From the NCBI GenBank assembly GCA_019421365.1, contig JAHZFJ010000020.1, forward strand, positions 12,811 to 76,810: a stretch of DNA of 64,000 bases, in the 5' to 3' direction. Under the pieces are notes generated by a model. The model was given only the letters and a program-made list of their open reading frames with translations. It made no database searches and had not been told where the DNA came from. Shown here in pieces: positions 53,411 to 61,697 of this stretch. The DNA is from Lachnospiraceae bacterium. GTDB taxonomy: Bacteria > Bacillota > Clostridia > Lachnospirales > Lachnospiraceae. How positions within the stretch are numbered: the stretch's first letter is position 1; the number at the start of each line of letters is the position of its first letter. A program made the translations under genes and the position numbers.

Positions 53411-54634
53411 GTGAATAAGTTTAAGAAGGTAAAATTCCTAGTACTTATGACTGTACTTGTTTGTAGTATGGCATTTGCTGCTGGGTGTAGTAAAAAAGAT
53501 TCAAAAGAAGAATCTAGTAAAACAGAAGATGGAACAGTTGATACAACGATCAACTATAAAAAAGATGATGTAGCGTTAACAGTTGATGGTGAGAAATTAA
53601 CAATGGAAGAGATGCTTTACTATATCTATTCTTACGAATCACAAATAGATTACATGGATCAAATGTACCAATACTATTTTAATACTGGATATTGGGATAT
53701 GGAAATCGAAGAAGGAAAAACAATCCGTCAAGATGCAAAAGACCAAACGATGGATACAGCAATCCGTTATGAAGTGTTATACAGAGAAGCACTTAAGAAT
53801 GACTATTCTTTAACTGATGAAGAAATCGCAACAATCGAAGAGAATTCTGCTGCTGTTATTGAACAAATGTCAGAAGAACAACTTGCATTAACTGGATTTA
53901 CAGAAGAAGCAGTTAAAGCAATCCAAAAAAAATGGGCTATAACAGATAAATATTATGAAGCATTAATTGATTCTTTTGATATCGATGATAAAGCAATTAA
54001 AAAAGGTATTGATAAAGAACAATATAAAGAATATAGTACTGAATACATTATGGTACCAACAGCAACAACTGATGAATCAGGAAACTTAACACCAGTATCA
54101 GATGATGAAAAAAAGGCAGCCAAAGAAAAAATCGAAGCTATCTATGAAAAAGTAAAAGATAGCAAGAATTTAGAAGATGGTATCACTGATGGTGATTCAG
54201 ATGTAAATTATACTGATTTATCATTCTTACCAAACGATGAGAATGAAACAACTAATAAGACATTCATGGAAGAAGCTATGAAGCTTGCTAATGGAGAAAT
54301 CAGTGGTATTGTAGAAACAGAAGAAGGTTACTACATTATTAAAATGGTTGATGATAGTGCAACTACAAGCTATGATGAAGCTGTAACTGCAGCTATCGAT
54401 GAAGCAGAAGCTGCTCGTTTTGATGAAGAATTTGAGAAGATTAAAGAAGGCTACGATGTTAAAATTAACGAAGAAGTTTGGGACAAAGTAGTTTTAGGTA
54501 ACAACACAATTGTTCCTGTATCAGCAGAGGATACAACAACAACTGATGATACAGCAGCTGAAGATACAACAGCAACTGATGATACAAGTGCATCAGATGG
54601 AGAAGCTACAGAAGATACTAGTAAAAACAACTAA
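53411..54634 (+). CDS. PrsA/SurA-like foldase lipoprotein
   Basis: A 407-aa extracytoplasmic peptidyl-prolyl isomerase-type chaperone. Signal peptide and lipobox FAAGC put the lipid anchor at about Cys 26. A SurA-like N-terminal helical region (LTMEEMLYYIYSYESQIDYM) surrounds a parvulin-like domain (YSTEYIMVPTATTDESGN..., EISGIVETEEGYYIIKMVD at about residues 210-320). The C-terminus is a low-complexity Thr/Asp/Ala tail (TTTTDDTAAEDTTATDDTS). The start is GTG, with TATGGAGGAAATAAA upstream. Several parvulin catalytic residues are not obvious, so isomerase activity is not assured. Confidence 0.84.
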   Translation: MNKFKKVKFLVLMTVLVCSMAFAAGCSKKDSKEESSKTEDGTVDTTINYKKDDVALTVDGEKLTMEEMLYYIYSYESQIDYMDQMYQYYFNTGYWDMEIEEGKTIRQDAKDQTMDTAIRYEVLYREALKNDYSLTDEEIATIEENSAAVIEQMSEEQLALTGFTEEAVKAIQKKWAITDKYYEALIDSFDIDDKAIKKGIDKEQYKEYSTEYIMVPTATTDESGNLTPVSDDEKKAAKEKIEAIYEKVKDSKNLEDGITDGDSDVNYTDLSFLPNDENETTNKTFMEEAMKLANGEISGIVETEEGYYIIKMVDDSATTSYDEAVTAAIDEAEAARFDEEFEKIKEGYDVKINEEVWDKVVLGNNTIVPVSAEDTTTTDDTAAEDTTATDDTSASDGEATEDTSKNN

Positions 54635-54638
54635 TATT

Positions 54639-54710
54639 AAGCCTTTTGTCAAGTATAGGAGTGTGATTCATTGTGAATCTTCTCCGGTACTGGACAGAAG
54701 GCTATTTTTT
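54639..54710 (+). terminator. Long intrinsic terminator after the PrsA-like gene
   Basis: AAGCCTT.TGTC.AGTA..GGAG..GATTC pairs with GAATC..CTCC..TACT.GACA.AAGGCT, an interrupted stem of more than 25 bp, followed by TTTTTT. Confidence 0.9.
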
Positions 54711-54845
54711 GCCTTAGTTTTATATGAAACAGTTATAAATCAAATCGCTTATATAAGGAAACCTAATTAGTAAATTGAATTATATTAATTTTATTTATAA
54801 AATACAGTATGGTATAATAAAACAAATGAAAAGATAGTAACCGTA

Positions 54846-54895
54846 AGTCAGCATAGCTGACGCGCAGGCCGCAACAAGAATGCTATAACATTCTT
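54846..54895 (+). promoter_or_regulatory. Structured purL leader with two hairpins
   Basis: GTCAGC-ATA-GCTGAC (54847-54861) and AAGAATG with CATTCTT around a CTATAA loop (54876-54895), downstream of a TATAAT at 54813. I could not match it to a known riboswitch. Confidence 0.5.
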
Positions 54896-54929
54896 ATAAT
54901 ATATGTATGTCAGAAAGGTAAGGTAAGCG

Positions 54930-57900
54930 ATGAGTAACGTAAAGAGAATCTATGTTGAGAAGAAAACACCATACGCTGTCAGAGCAAATGAACTGAAAGA
55001 AGAAATTAAGAGTTATCTTGGAATAAAAGGATTAGATACTGTTCGTGAATTAATCCGTTACGATATTGAGAATTTAACAGAAGAAACTTATAAGAAGGCG
55101 CTTGGTATTGTATTTTCTGAGCCTCCTGTAGATGTATTATATGAAGAAGAATTTGAAAAGAATTGTGATGATAAAGTATTCTCTGTTGAATATCTTCCTG
55201 GCCAATTTGATCAAAGAGCAGATTCTGCAGAACAATGTGTGAAGCTATTGAATGAAAAAGAGGAACCAATTATTCGTTCTGCTACAACTTATGTATTAAT
55301 GGGAGAAATCTCAGATGAAGAATTTGATCGTGTGAAAGCATATTGTATCAACCCAGTTGATTCAAGAGAAAGTAATGCTGTCAAACCAGAAACATTGGTA
55401 GTTAAGTTTGATGAGCCAGCTGATGTTATTACATTTGATGGATTTAATCATATGGAAGAAATCGAATTGAATGAATTGTATCAATCGCTTAACCTTGCTA
55501 TGACATTCAAAGATTTCCTTCATATTCAAGACTACTTTAAGAATGAAGAAAAACGTGATCCTTCTATGACTGAGATTCGTGTACTTGATACATATTGGTC
55601 TGATCACTGTCGTCATACAACATTCCTTACAGAGCTAAAGGATGTAGAATTCGAAGATGGTTTCTACAAAGCGCCTATTATGGCAACTTATAATCAATAT
55701 ACCAAAGATAGAGCAGTAATCTATAGGGATAGAGATGATAAATATATCTCATTAATGGATATTGCATTAATGGCTATGAAGAAATTACGTGCAGATGGCA
55801 AGTTAGAAGATATGGAAGTCTCTGATGAAATCAATGCATGTTCGATTATTGTACCAGTGGAGATCGATGGTAAAGAAGAAGAGTGGTTAGTATTCTTCAA
55901 GAATGAAACACATAATCACCCAACAGAAATCGAACCTTTCGGTGGTGCAGCAACTTGTCTTGGTGGAGCAATTCGTGATCCATTATCAGGTAGAGGTTAT
56001 GTATACCAAGCAATGCGTGTTACAGGCGCGGCAGATCCAACTGTATCATTAAAGGAAACGTTAGAAGGTAAGTTAGCACAGAGAAAGATTGTTACAGGTG
56101 CTGCAAAAGGTTATAGTTCATACGGTAATCAGATCGGTCTTGCAACAGGTTTAGTAGATGAAATCTATCATCCAAACTACGTAGCCAAGAGAATGGAAAT
56201 TGGTGCTGTTATGGGTGCTGCACCAAGAAGAAACGTTATTCGTGAGAATTCTGATCCAGGCGATATCATTATCTTACTTGGTGGAAGAACAGGACGTGAT
56301 GGTTGTGGTGGAGCAACAGGATCTTCGAAAGCACATACTACAAGTTCAATCGATACTTGTGGAGCAGAAGTTCAGAAGGGTAATGCCCCTACAGAAAGAA
56401 AGATTCAAAGATTATTCCGTCGTGAAGAAGTAAGTTCAATTATTAAGAAATGCAATGACTTTGGTGCAGGCGGTGTTTCCGTAGCAATCGGTGAGTTAGC
56501 AGATGGGTTGCACATCTTCATGGATAAAGTGCCTAAGAAATATGCTGGACTAGATGGAACAGAATTATCAATCTCTGAATCACAAGAAAGAATGGCAGTT
56601 GTAGTTGATAAGAAAGATGTCGATAAGATGTTAGCATTTGCAGCGGAAGAAAACTTAGAAGCTGTTGAAGTTGCAGTTGTTACAGAAGAACCAAGATTAG
56701 TTATGATCTGGAGAGATAATATAATCGTAAACATAAGTAGAGCTTTCCTTGATACAAACGGTGCTCACCAAGAAGCAAAAGCAACTGTTACAATGCCATC
56801 TAAAGAAGATAATTACTTACAAAAAGAAGTTGTTGTAACGAACATGAAGGAAAAATGGTTAAATGTACTTCATGACCTTAATGTATGTTCTAAGAAAGGT
56901 CTTGTTGAGATGTTTGATAGTTCCATTGGAGCTGCGACCGTTGCAATGCCATTCGGTGGAAAATATCAATTAACTCCAATTCAAACTATGATTGCAAAAC
57001 TTCCAGTGTTAAAAGGAAAATGCGATACAGTAACTATGATGAGTTATGGTTTTGATCCTTACTTATCAAGTTGGAGCCCATATCATGGATCAATCTATGC
57101 GATAATATCATCAGTAGCTAAGATTGTAGCATGTGGTGGAGATTTCACTAAGATTCGTTTCACATTCCAAGAATACTTTAGAAAACTTGGAACGGATGCA
57201 AAACGTTGGGGTGAGCCAATGGCTGCATTATTAGGAGCATACGAAGCACAGATGAAACTTGGTTTACCATCTATCGGAGGTAAAGATAGTATGTCTGGAA
57301 CCTTCAATGATATTGACGTGCCTCCAACATTAGTTTCCTTTGCAGTAGACATTGCAAAACAGCAAGATATCATAACTCCAGAATTCAAGAAGGCTGGAAG
57401 CAAGATTGTTAAATTCAATATCGCTAAAGACGAATATGATATACCTGTATTCGAACAAGTAATGGAATTATATGCACAGATTACGAAACTTGCAAACGAA
57501 AAAGTATTATTATCCGCATATGCACTTGGATGTGGTGGTGTAGTTGAAGCAGTTAGTAAGATGGCATTTGGTAATAAATTAGGTGTTACATTGTGTGACA
57601 ATGTTAAAGCAAGTGAATACTTCAAACCTGAATACGGTTGTATCGTTGCAGAAGTCTCTGAAGCAGATATGAATAAGATTACAGCAGTTTACGAAGTAAT
57701 CGGTGAAGTGACAGAACAAGCAGCTTTCGTATATGGTGACGTAGTAATTACCATGGAAGAAGCATTATCATCTTGGACAGAAACATTAGAGAACGTATTC
57801 CCTACTAAGTCAGAAGGTGAGAATGGAGCATTAGAAACGAAATTATTCGATGCAAAGACAATCTACACAGCAAAAACGAAAATTGCAAGACCACAGGTAT

Positions 57901-58688
57901 TCGTTCCAGTATTCCCAGGTACAAACTGTGAGTATGACGTAACAAAAGCATTTGAAAAAGCCGGTGCAGATGTATCTACAGTAGTTTTCCGCAACTTAAG
58001 TGAAAGTGATATAACTGAGTCAGTTAAAGCATTCACAGAAGAGATTAATAAATCGCAAATCATCATGTTCCCGGGTGGTTTCAGTGCAGGTGATGAACCA
58101 GATGGTTCTGCCAAATTCATTGCTTCAGTATTCCGTAATGAAGCAATCAAAGAAGCAACAAATAATTTGTTAAAACAAAGAGATGGTCTTGTACTCGGTA
58201 TCTGTAATGGTTTCCAAGCCTTAATCAAATTAGGTCTAGTACCTTACGGTGAAATTACAGATATTACAGCAGACACGCCAACACTTACAACAAACCGTAT
58301 TGGACGTCATATTAGTAAGTCTGTTTACACTAAAGTTGTAACAAACAAATCACCTTGGTTATCTAAGGCTGAACTTGGTGGTGTGTACTCCATTCCAGCA
58401 TCACATGGTGAAGGTCGTTTTGTAGCCAATGATGAATGGTTACAGAAGTTATTTGCTAATGGTCAAGTTGCAACACAATATGTTGATGTGAATGGGAATC
58501 CAAGCATGAACGAAGATTTCAATCCTAATGGTTCTTACTGTGCAATTGAAGGTATTACAAGTCCAGATGGTCGTGTACTTGGTAAGATGGCTCATTCAGA
58601 ACGTATCGGAGATGGAGTTGCTATGAATATCTTTGGAAATCAAAATCAATTGATTTTTGAAGCAGGTGTTGAATACTTTACAAAATAA
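54930..58688 (+). CDS. purL: Phosphoribosylformylglycinamidine synthase (single chain)
   Basis: Fourth step of de novo purine synthesis, FGAR to FGAM with glutamine and ATP. The 1,252-aa protein is the long single-chain form joining PurS-like, PurL and PurQ parts. ATP/FGAM-site segments include SDHCRHTTF, FKNETHNHPTEIEPFGGAATCLGGAIRDPLSGRG and GGKDSMSG. The C-terminal class I amidotransferase has the nucleophile GICNGFQAL and ASHGEGRF. GAAAGGTAAGGTAAGCG precedes the ATG. The split PurQ/PurL form found in Bacillus is absent here. No other pur genes are in the window. Confidence 0.97.
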   Translation: MSNVKRIYVEKKTPYAVRANELKEEIKSYLGIKGLDTVRELIRYDIENLTEETYKKALGIVFSEPPVDVLYEEEFEKNCDDKVFSVEYLPGQFDQRADSAEQCVKLLNEKEEPIIRSATTYVLMGEISDEEFDRVKAYCINPVDSRESNAVKPETLVVKFDEPADVITFDGFNHMEEIELNELYQSLNLAMTFKDFLHIQDYFKNEEKRDPSMTEIRVLDTYWSDHCRHTTFLTELKDVEFEDGFYKAPIMATYNQYTKDRAVIYRDRDDKYISLMDIALMAMKKLRADGKLEDMEVSDEINACSIIVPVEIDGKEEEWLVFFKNETHNHPTEIEPFGGAATCLGGAIRDPLSGRGYVYQAMRVTGAADPTVSLKETLEGKLAQRKIVTGAAKGYSSYGNQIGLATGLVDEIYHPNYVAKRMEIGAVMGAAPRRNVIRENSDPGDIIILLGGRTGRDGCGGATGSSKAHTTSSIDTCGAEVQKGNAPTERKIQRLFRREEVSSIIKKCNDFGAGGVSVAIGELADGLHIFMDKVPKKYAGLDGTELSISESQERMAVVVDKKDVDKMLAFAAEENLEAVEVAVVTEEPRLVMIWRDNIIVNISRAFLDTNGAHQEAKATVTMPSKEDNYLQKEVVVTNMKEKWLNVLHDLNVCSKKGLVEMFDSSIGAATVAMPFGGKYQLTPIQTMIAKLPVLKGKCDTVTMMSYGFDPYLSSWSPYHGSIYAIISSVAKIVACGGDFTKIRFTFQEYFRKLGTDAKRWGEPMAALLGAYEAQMKLGLPSIGGKDSMSGTFNDIDVPPTLVSFAVDIAKQQDIITPEFKKAGSKIVKFNIAKDEYDIPVFEQVMELYAQITKLANEKVLLSAYALGCGGVVEAVSKMAFGNKLGVTLCDNVKASEYFKPEYGCIVAEVSEADMNKITAVYEVIGEVTEQAAFVYGDVVITMEEALSSWTETLENVFPTKSEGENGALETKLFDAKTIYTAKTKIARPQVFVPVFPGTNCEYDVTKAFEKAGADVSTVVFRNLSESDITESVKAFTEEINKSQIIMFPGGFSAGDEPDGSAKFIASVFRNEAIKEATNNLLKQRDGLVLGICNGFQALIKLGLVPYGEITDITADTPTLTTNRIGRHISKSVYTKVVTNKSPWLSKAELGGVYSIPASHGEGRFVANDEWLQKLFANGQVATQYVDVNGNPSMNEDFNPNGSYCAIEGITSPDGRVLGKMAHSERIGDGVAMNIFGNQNQLIFEAGVEYFTK

Positions 58689-58697
58689 ACTGTTATA

Positions 58698-58732
58698 AAG
58701 GAAGGTAACTGATCGATAGTTACCTTCCTTTT
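58698..58732 (+). terminator. Intrinsic terminator after purL
   Basis: AAGGAAGGTAACT and AGTTACCTTCCTT form a perfect 13-bp stem followed by TTC. Confidence 0.9.
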
Positions 58733-58804
58733 CATTGTATAGAAGCAAAATAAACCACCGGCTCTGCCGGTGTGTCCCCAGTTAGCTTAAGCTTCAAGTA
58801 AAAA

Positions 58805-58861
58805 ACCTCCTATGTTATAATTAATGTGGGTTTGCCAACCACAAAAAAATACATAGGAGGT
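58805..58861 (+). promoter_or_regulatory. tnpA leader inverted repeat that masks the ribosome binding site
   Basis: ACCTCCTATGT (58805-58815) is the exact complement of ACATAGGAGGT (58851-58861), and the AGGAGGT is the tnpA ribosome binding site. IS200 elements are known to keep transposase translation low in this way. Confidence 0.85.
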
Positions 58862-58868
58862 ATCCAAA

Positions 58869-59342
58869 ATGGATATGAATAGTTTAGCCCATACGAAATG
58901 GGAATGCAAGTATCATTTAGTTTTTGCACCAAAATATAGGAGACAAATTATATATGGAAAAATAAAAGCAGATGTAGGTCAGATATTAAGCACACTTTGC
59001 AAAAGGAAAGGGATTGAGATAATAGAGGCAGAGTGCTGCAAGGATCATGTTCATATGCTGGTAAGAATACCACCAAAATACAGTGTATCTGAGGTAATGG
59101 GATATTTGAAAGGAAAAAGTTCGCTAATGATATTTGAAAAGCATGCGAATTTAAAATATAAATATGGAAATAGACATTTTTGGTGTAGAGGATATTATGT
59201 TGATACAGTAGGTAAAAACACGAAGAAGATACAAGAATATATTGCAAATCAATTGAAAGAAGATCATGAGTATGATCAGATGACATTGAATGAATATATA
59301 GACCCGTTCACGGGTGAGCCAGTACAAAAAAGCAAGAAGTAA
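58869..59342 (+). CDS. tnpA: IS200/IS605-family transposase TnpA (Y1 HUH)
   Basis: A 157-aa HUH single-strand transposase. The HUH motif is HVHML (in CKDHVHMLVRIPPKY), and the catalytic Tyr region is CRGYYVDTVGKN, near residues 115-127. The N-terminal ECKYHLVFAPKYRRQIIYGKI is typical. It cuts and rejoins single-stranded ends at the subterminal hairpins. Frame and length look intact, so it may be active. No tnpB partner follows; the region after the stop is noncoding and structured. Confidence 0.93.
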   Translation: MDMNSLAHTKWECKYHLVFAPKYRRQIIYGKIKADVGQILSTLCKRKGIEIIEAECCKDHVHMLVRIPPKYSVSEVMGYLKGKSSLMIFEKHANLKYKYGNRHFWCRGYYVDTVGKNTKKIQEYIANQLKEDHEYDQMTLNEYIDPFTGEPVQKSKK

Positions 59343-59540
59343 TCCCTGAAAGGGAAGCTGGTGAATAAAGCTATCATGAAAGGCTCAAGGAGCTTGCCAG
59401 AGTAAGGGGGCATAAAAAAAGCCCTTTAGGGCTAGCCTGAGGAAGAAGTGCGGTTGGCAAATCCATCAGGCGCTCCCGGGCGCAAGCAGGAAATAGCCCC
59501 TTATAGGGGCAGAGCAAGCCACCAGCTAAGCTGGTGGTCT
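59343..59540 (+). other. Structured noncoding tail of the IS element
   Basis: Hairpins: TCCCT-GAA-AGGGA (59343-59355), AGCCC-TTTA-GGGCT (59420-59433), GCGC...GCGC (59470-59483), GCCCCT-TAT-AGGGGC (59496-59510) and the end palindrome. GGTTGGCAAATCC (59452-59464) can pair with GGGTTTGCCAACC (58828-58840) in the leader, 13 bp with one G-U. It is clearly richer in G and C than nearby DNA. It could be an RNA element of the transposon. Confidence 0.6.
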
Positions 59541-59731
59541 TGACAATAAAGATTATGTTAATATAGAAGATAAATTATAGAATTATAACTTGTACAAAAT
59601 AGATAAAATGAGTTTGTATAAATGTAATTAAGCAGTAGAAATTTTTTGAGAACATTTGGTTACAGTGACAAAAACATATAAAGTTTAGTCTATATTGTTA
59701 TATAAATATTAAAAATAGGTAAAATTATTTA

Positions 59732-59761
59732 CATGCTTAATTATTAGAAGCATGATATAAT
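59732..59761 (+). promoter_or_regulatory. Inverted repeat abutting the -10 box of the AraC gene
   Basis: CATGCTT, 9-bp spacer, AAGCATG (59732-59754), then TATAAT at 59756-59761. A regulator bound here would block or help RNA polymerase; autoregulation by the downstream AraC gene is possible. Confidence 0.6.
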
Positions 59762-59844
59762 AGATTTAATAAGAAGCAGTTCAGCTGCTATAAGGATTAA
59801 AAAGTTTTAGAACTTTATTAAAGAAATCGGTTATAACGGTGCAA

Positions 59845-59872
59845 GAAGAGTCGAATTGTGATTCTTTTTTTG
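59845..59872 (+). terminator. Leader hairpin with T run before the AraC gene
   Basis: AAGAGTC and GATTCTT with a 7-nt loop, then TTTTTT. It sits between the promoter and the gene, so it may act as an attenuator; otherwise it ends transcription from the IS side. Confidence 0.5.
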
Positions 59873-59932
59873 TTGTATTTTTATTGAAAATTAAGGTCTA
59901 GTGACATAAATCAAATGAATGGGGGTGTATGT

Positions 59933-60793
59933 GTGCAGACAGAAACTTTTTTTTCCTGTGATGATTTAAATCCAACTGTTTATTTTGTGTGTAAACAAAA
60001 GAGAGTAAAGGAGTGTATCTATCACGATCATGATATTCCACAAATAAGTGTCATTTTATCGGGCAAAGGAAAATATTTAATTGATGATGAATTATGTGAA
60101 GTGGAAGCGGGAGATGTATTGTTCTTTGATTCAGGTGTAAAACATCATAATGTTGTGACGAATGTAAAAGAGCCGATGGTTGAATTTTTTGTTGGTTTTT
60201 CAGATATACATTTTAAAAATACGCCTGAAAATTCAATGGATTTTGGTGTGTATCCCAAAATTATGCATATGAAACCACGCATGAAACAAGAAGTGAATAA
60301 AATCTGTTATGAAATGATAGCTGAATATCAATCAGGGCAGCCTGGAAAAGAGTTTATGGTTAAAGCGTATATGACTCAGTTACTAGTACAAGTTGTACGT
60401 GGATTAACTATTAATGTGCAGAAATCCGAGGTTGAGCATTTTGAAACATATAATAGAAGTTATGCTGTTAGAAGAATCATTAATTATTTGAATGAGAACT
60501 ATGAACAACGCATATCGCTTGAACAAATAGCGCATAATATGTATCTCAGTCCAGTATACATATCAAAGATATTCAAGGAAGAGACTGGAGAGTCTCCAAT
60601 TAATTATCTAATTAAGATTAGACTCGAAAGAGCAAAGGAACTTTTACAAACAAGTAGCAGTAAAAGTATTAAGAGCATCGCAAAGCAAGTTGGATATGAC
60701 GATGTATACCACTTTAGTAAATTATTTAAGAAATATTATGGTATATCTCCGCTCTATTATAAGAAGAATATAAGAGAGAAGATGAATGCATAA
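59933..60793 (+). CDS. AraC-family regulator with N-terminal cupin
   Basis: About 287 aa. N-terminal cupin-like sensor (HDHDIPQISVILSGKGKYLIDDELCEVEAGDVLFFDSGVKHHN), typical of regulators that sense small sugars or related ligands, and a C-terminal pair of AraC helix-turn-helices (RISLEQIAHNMYLSPVYISKIFKEETG; IKSIAKQVGYDDVYHFSKLFKKYYGISP). The GTG at 59933 is preferred over the ATG at 59915 because GGGGGTG lies directly upstream of it. The nitroreductase-like gene begins 24 bp after its stop, so it may be a target or co-transcribed. Ligand unknown. Confidence 0.87.
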   Translation: MQTETFFSCDDLNPTVYFVCKQKRVKECIYHDHDIPQISVILSGKGKYLIDDELCEVEAGDVLFFDSGVKHHNVVTNVKEPMVEFFVGFSDIHFKNTPENSMDFGVYPKIMHMKPRMKQEVNKICYEMIAEYQSGQPGKEFMVKAYMTQLLVQVVRGLTINVQKSEVEHFETYNRSYAVRRIINYLNENYEQRISLEQIAHNMYLSPVYISKIFKEETGESPINYLIKIRLERAKELLQTSSSKSIKSIAKQVGYDDVYHFSKLFKKYYGISPLYYKKNIREKMNA

Positions 60794-60817
60794 TAAGGAA
60801 GGGGTTTAAGAAGCACG

Positions 60818-61576
60818 ATGGATATGTACGAAGCGATATGGAAGAGAAAGTCAATCTATCATTACAGTATGGAAGCATTGGATGAACAAATGCTTCGAAA
60901 TATTCGTGCATTTTTAGATCGTCAGATTCTCATTAAAGAGGATTGTAAAGTCGAATATGCAATTTTGTGCCAAATGGACCAAAAGAAAACTATAGCGAAT
61001 GAACTTGGTGTAGAAGCTCCATACTTTATGGTTATCTACGAACATGAACTTGAAAAGTATTATCTGAATGCTGGTTATCTACTTGGACAATTATCATTAT
61101 ATATTACATCAAAGGGGCTTGGGAGTTGCTTAGTTAATATGTCTTTTGGTAAACGTGGGAAAGGCGATAAGAGAATTATTGCTGCATTAGCATTTGGTAA
61201 ACCCAGAACGAATTCTAGGTTAGAAGGACATAAACCGAAACGGATTCCAATTGATTACCTGTGTGTTTATAAAGAAGAAGTGAACCAAGATATTAAAAAG
61301 GTTATTAAAGCAGCAAGCGTATCCCCATCTTGTATGAATAGTCAACCATGGCGATTCGTAGTTTATCATAATCGAATTCATATATTCTTGAAGAAAGATC
61401 GGATGATCAAGAAATGGTTCCATTCGGAACAGATGATAGATATGGGATTCATGTTATCAAATCTCTTGATGGAAGCAGAGAACTTATGGTTAACATCTAC
61501 AATTGAGTATGTAGATAATCTGTCTGAGAGACCAGTTAAGAATTATGTATATATATTGAGCATAGTGTTTGAATAA
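60818..61576 (+). CDS. Nitroreductase-family protein (TM1586-like)
   Basis: A 252-aa protein with two half domains of the nitroreductase fold: the first (MYEAIWKRKSIYHYS, then GQLSLYITSKGLGSCLVNMS) and the second (IKKVIKAASVSPSCMNSQPWRFVVY, WFHSEQMIDMGFMLSNLLMEAE). The SPSxxNSQPWRF motif is the FMN-binding signature of the group. Such proteins reduce quinones, nitro compounds or flavins using NAD(P)H; the natural substrate is not known. GAAGGGGTTTAAG precedes the start. It follows the AraC gene and ends at a long terminator. Confidence 0.88.
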   Translation: MDMYEAIWKRKSIYHYSMEALDEQMLRNIRAFLDRQILIKEDCKVEYAILCQMDQKKTIANELGVEAPYFMVIYEHELEKYYLNAGYLLGQLSLYITSKGLGSCLVNMSFGKRGKGDKRIIAALAFGKPRTNSRLEGHKPKRIPIDYLCVYKEEVNQDIKKVIKAASVSPSCMNSQPWRFVVYHNRIHIFLKKDRMIKKWFHSEQMIDMGFMLSNLLMEAENLWLTSTIEYVDNLSERPVKNYVYILSIVFE

Positions 61577-61581
61577 TATAA

Positions 61582-61656
61582 AAAACAATCTTAATGAGAA
61601 TTGCTAGGAGTCATAATTAGAATCCTGATAAAACCTCATTAAGATTGTTTTTTTTA
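61582..61656. terminator. Long bidirectional terminator
   Basis: AAACAATCTTAATGAG..AGGA pairs with TCCT..CTCATTAAGATTGTTT, followed by TTTTT on the + strand. It separates the nitroreductase gene from the convergent LCP gene. Confidence 0.92.
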
Positions 61657-61697
61657 CTTAGCACTTGAAGATTTTGATGTGCGAAGTTTGAGTTGTT

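Larger units (their letters stand above)
58748..59541. mobile_element. IS200/IS605-family element (TnpA only) with long structured 3' tail
   Basis: Roughly 790 bp. The left end has a hairpin CACCGGC-tct-GCCGGTG (58756-58772) and the right end CCACCAGC-taa-GCTGGTGG (59519-59537), the subterminal palindromes expected for this family. There are no long inverted repeats, as in all IS200/IS605 elements. About 200 bp lie between the tnpA stop and the right hairpin, longer than in plain IS200. Exact ends are estimated. Confidence 0.75.

Noticed and set aside
54510..54770. Gln-rich + frame overlapping the end of the PrsA-like gene
   Set aside because: Off-frame reading of the Thr/Asp tail that runs on through the terminator.
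54846..54929. Purine or ZTP riboswitch before purL
   Set aside because: Conserved aptamer segments of neither class could be found.
58948..59286. 112-aa minus frame inside tnpA
   Set aside because: Shadow of the transposase frame without a ribosome binding site.
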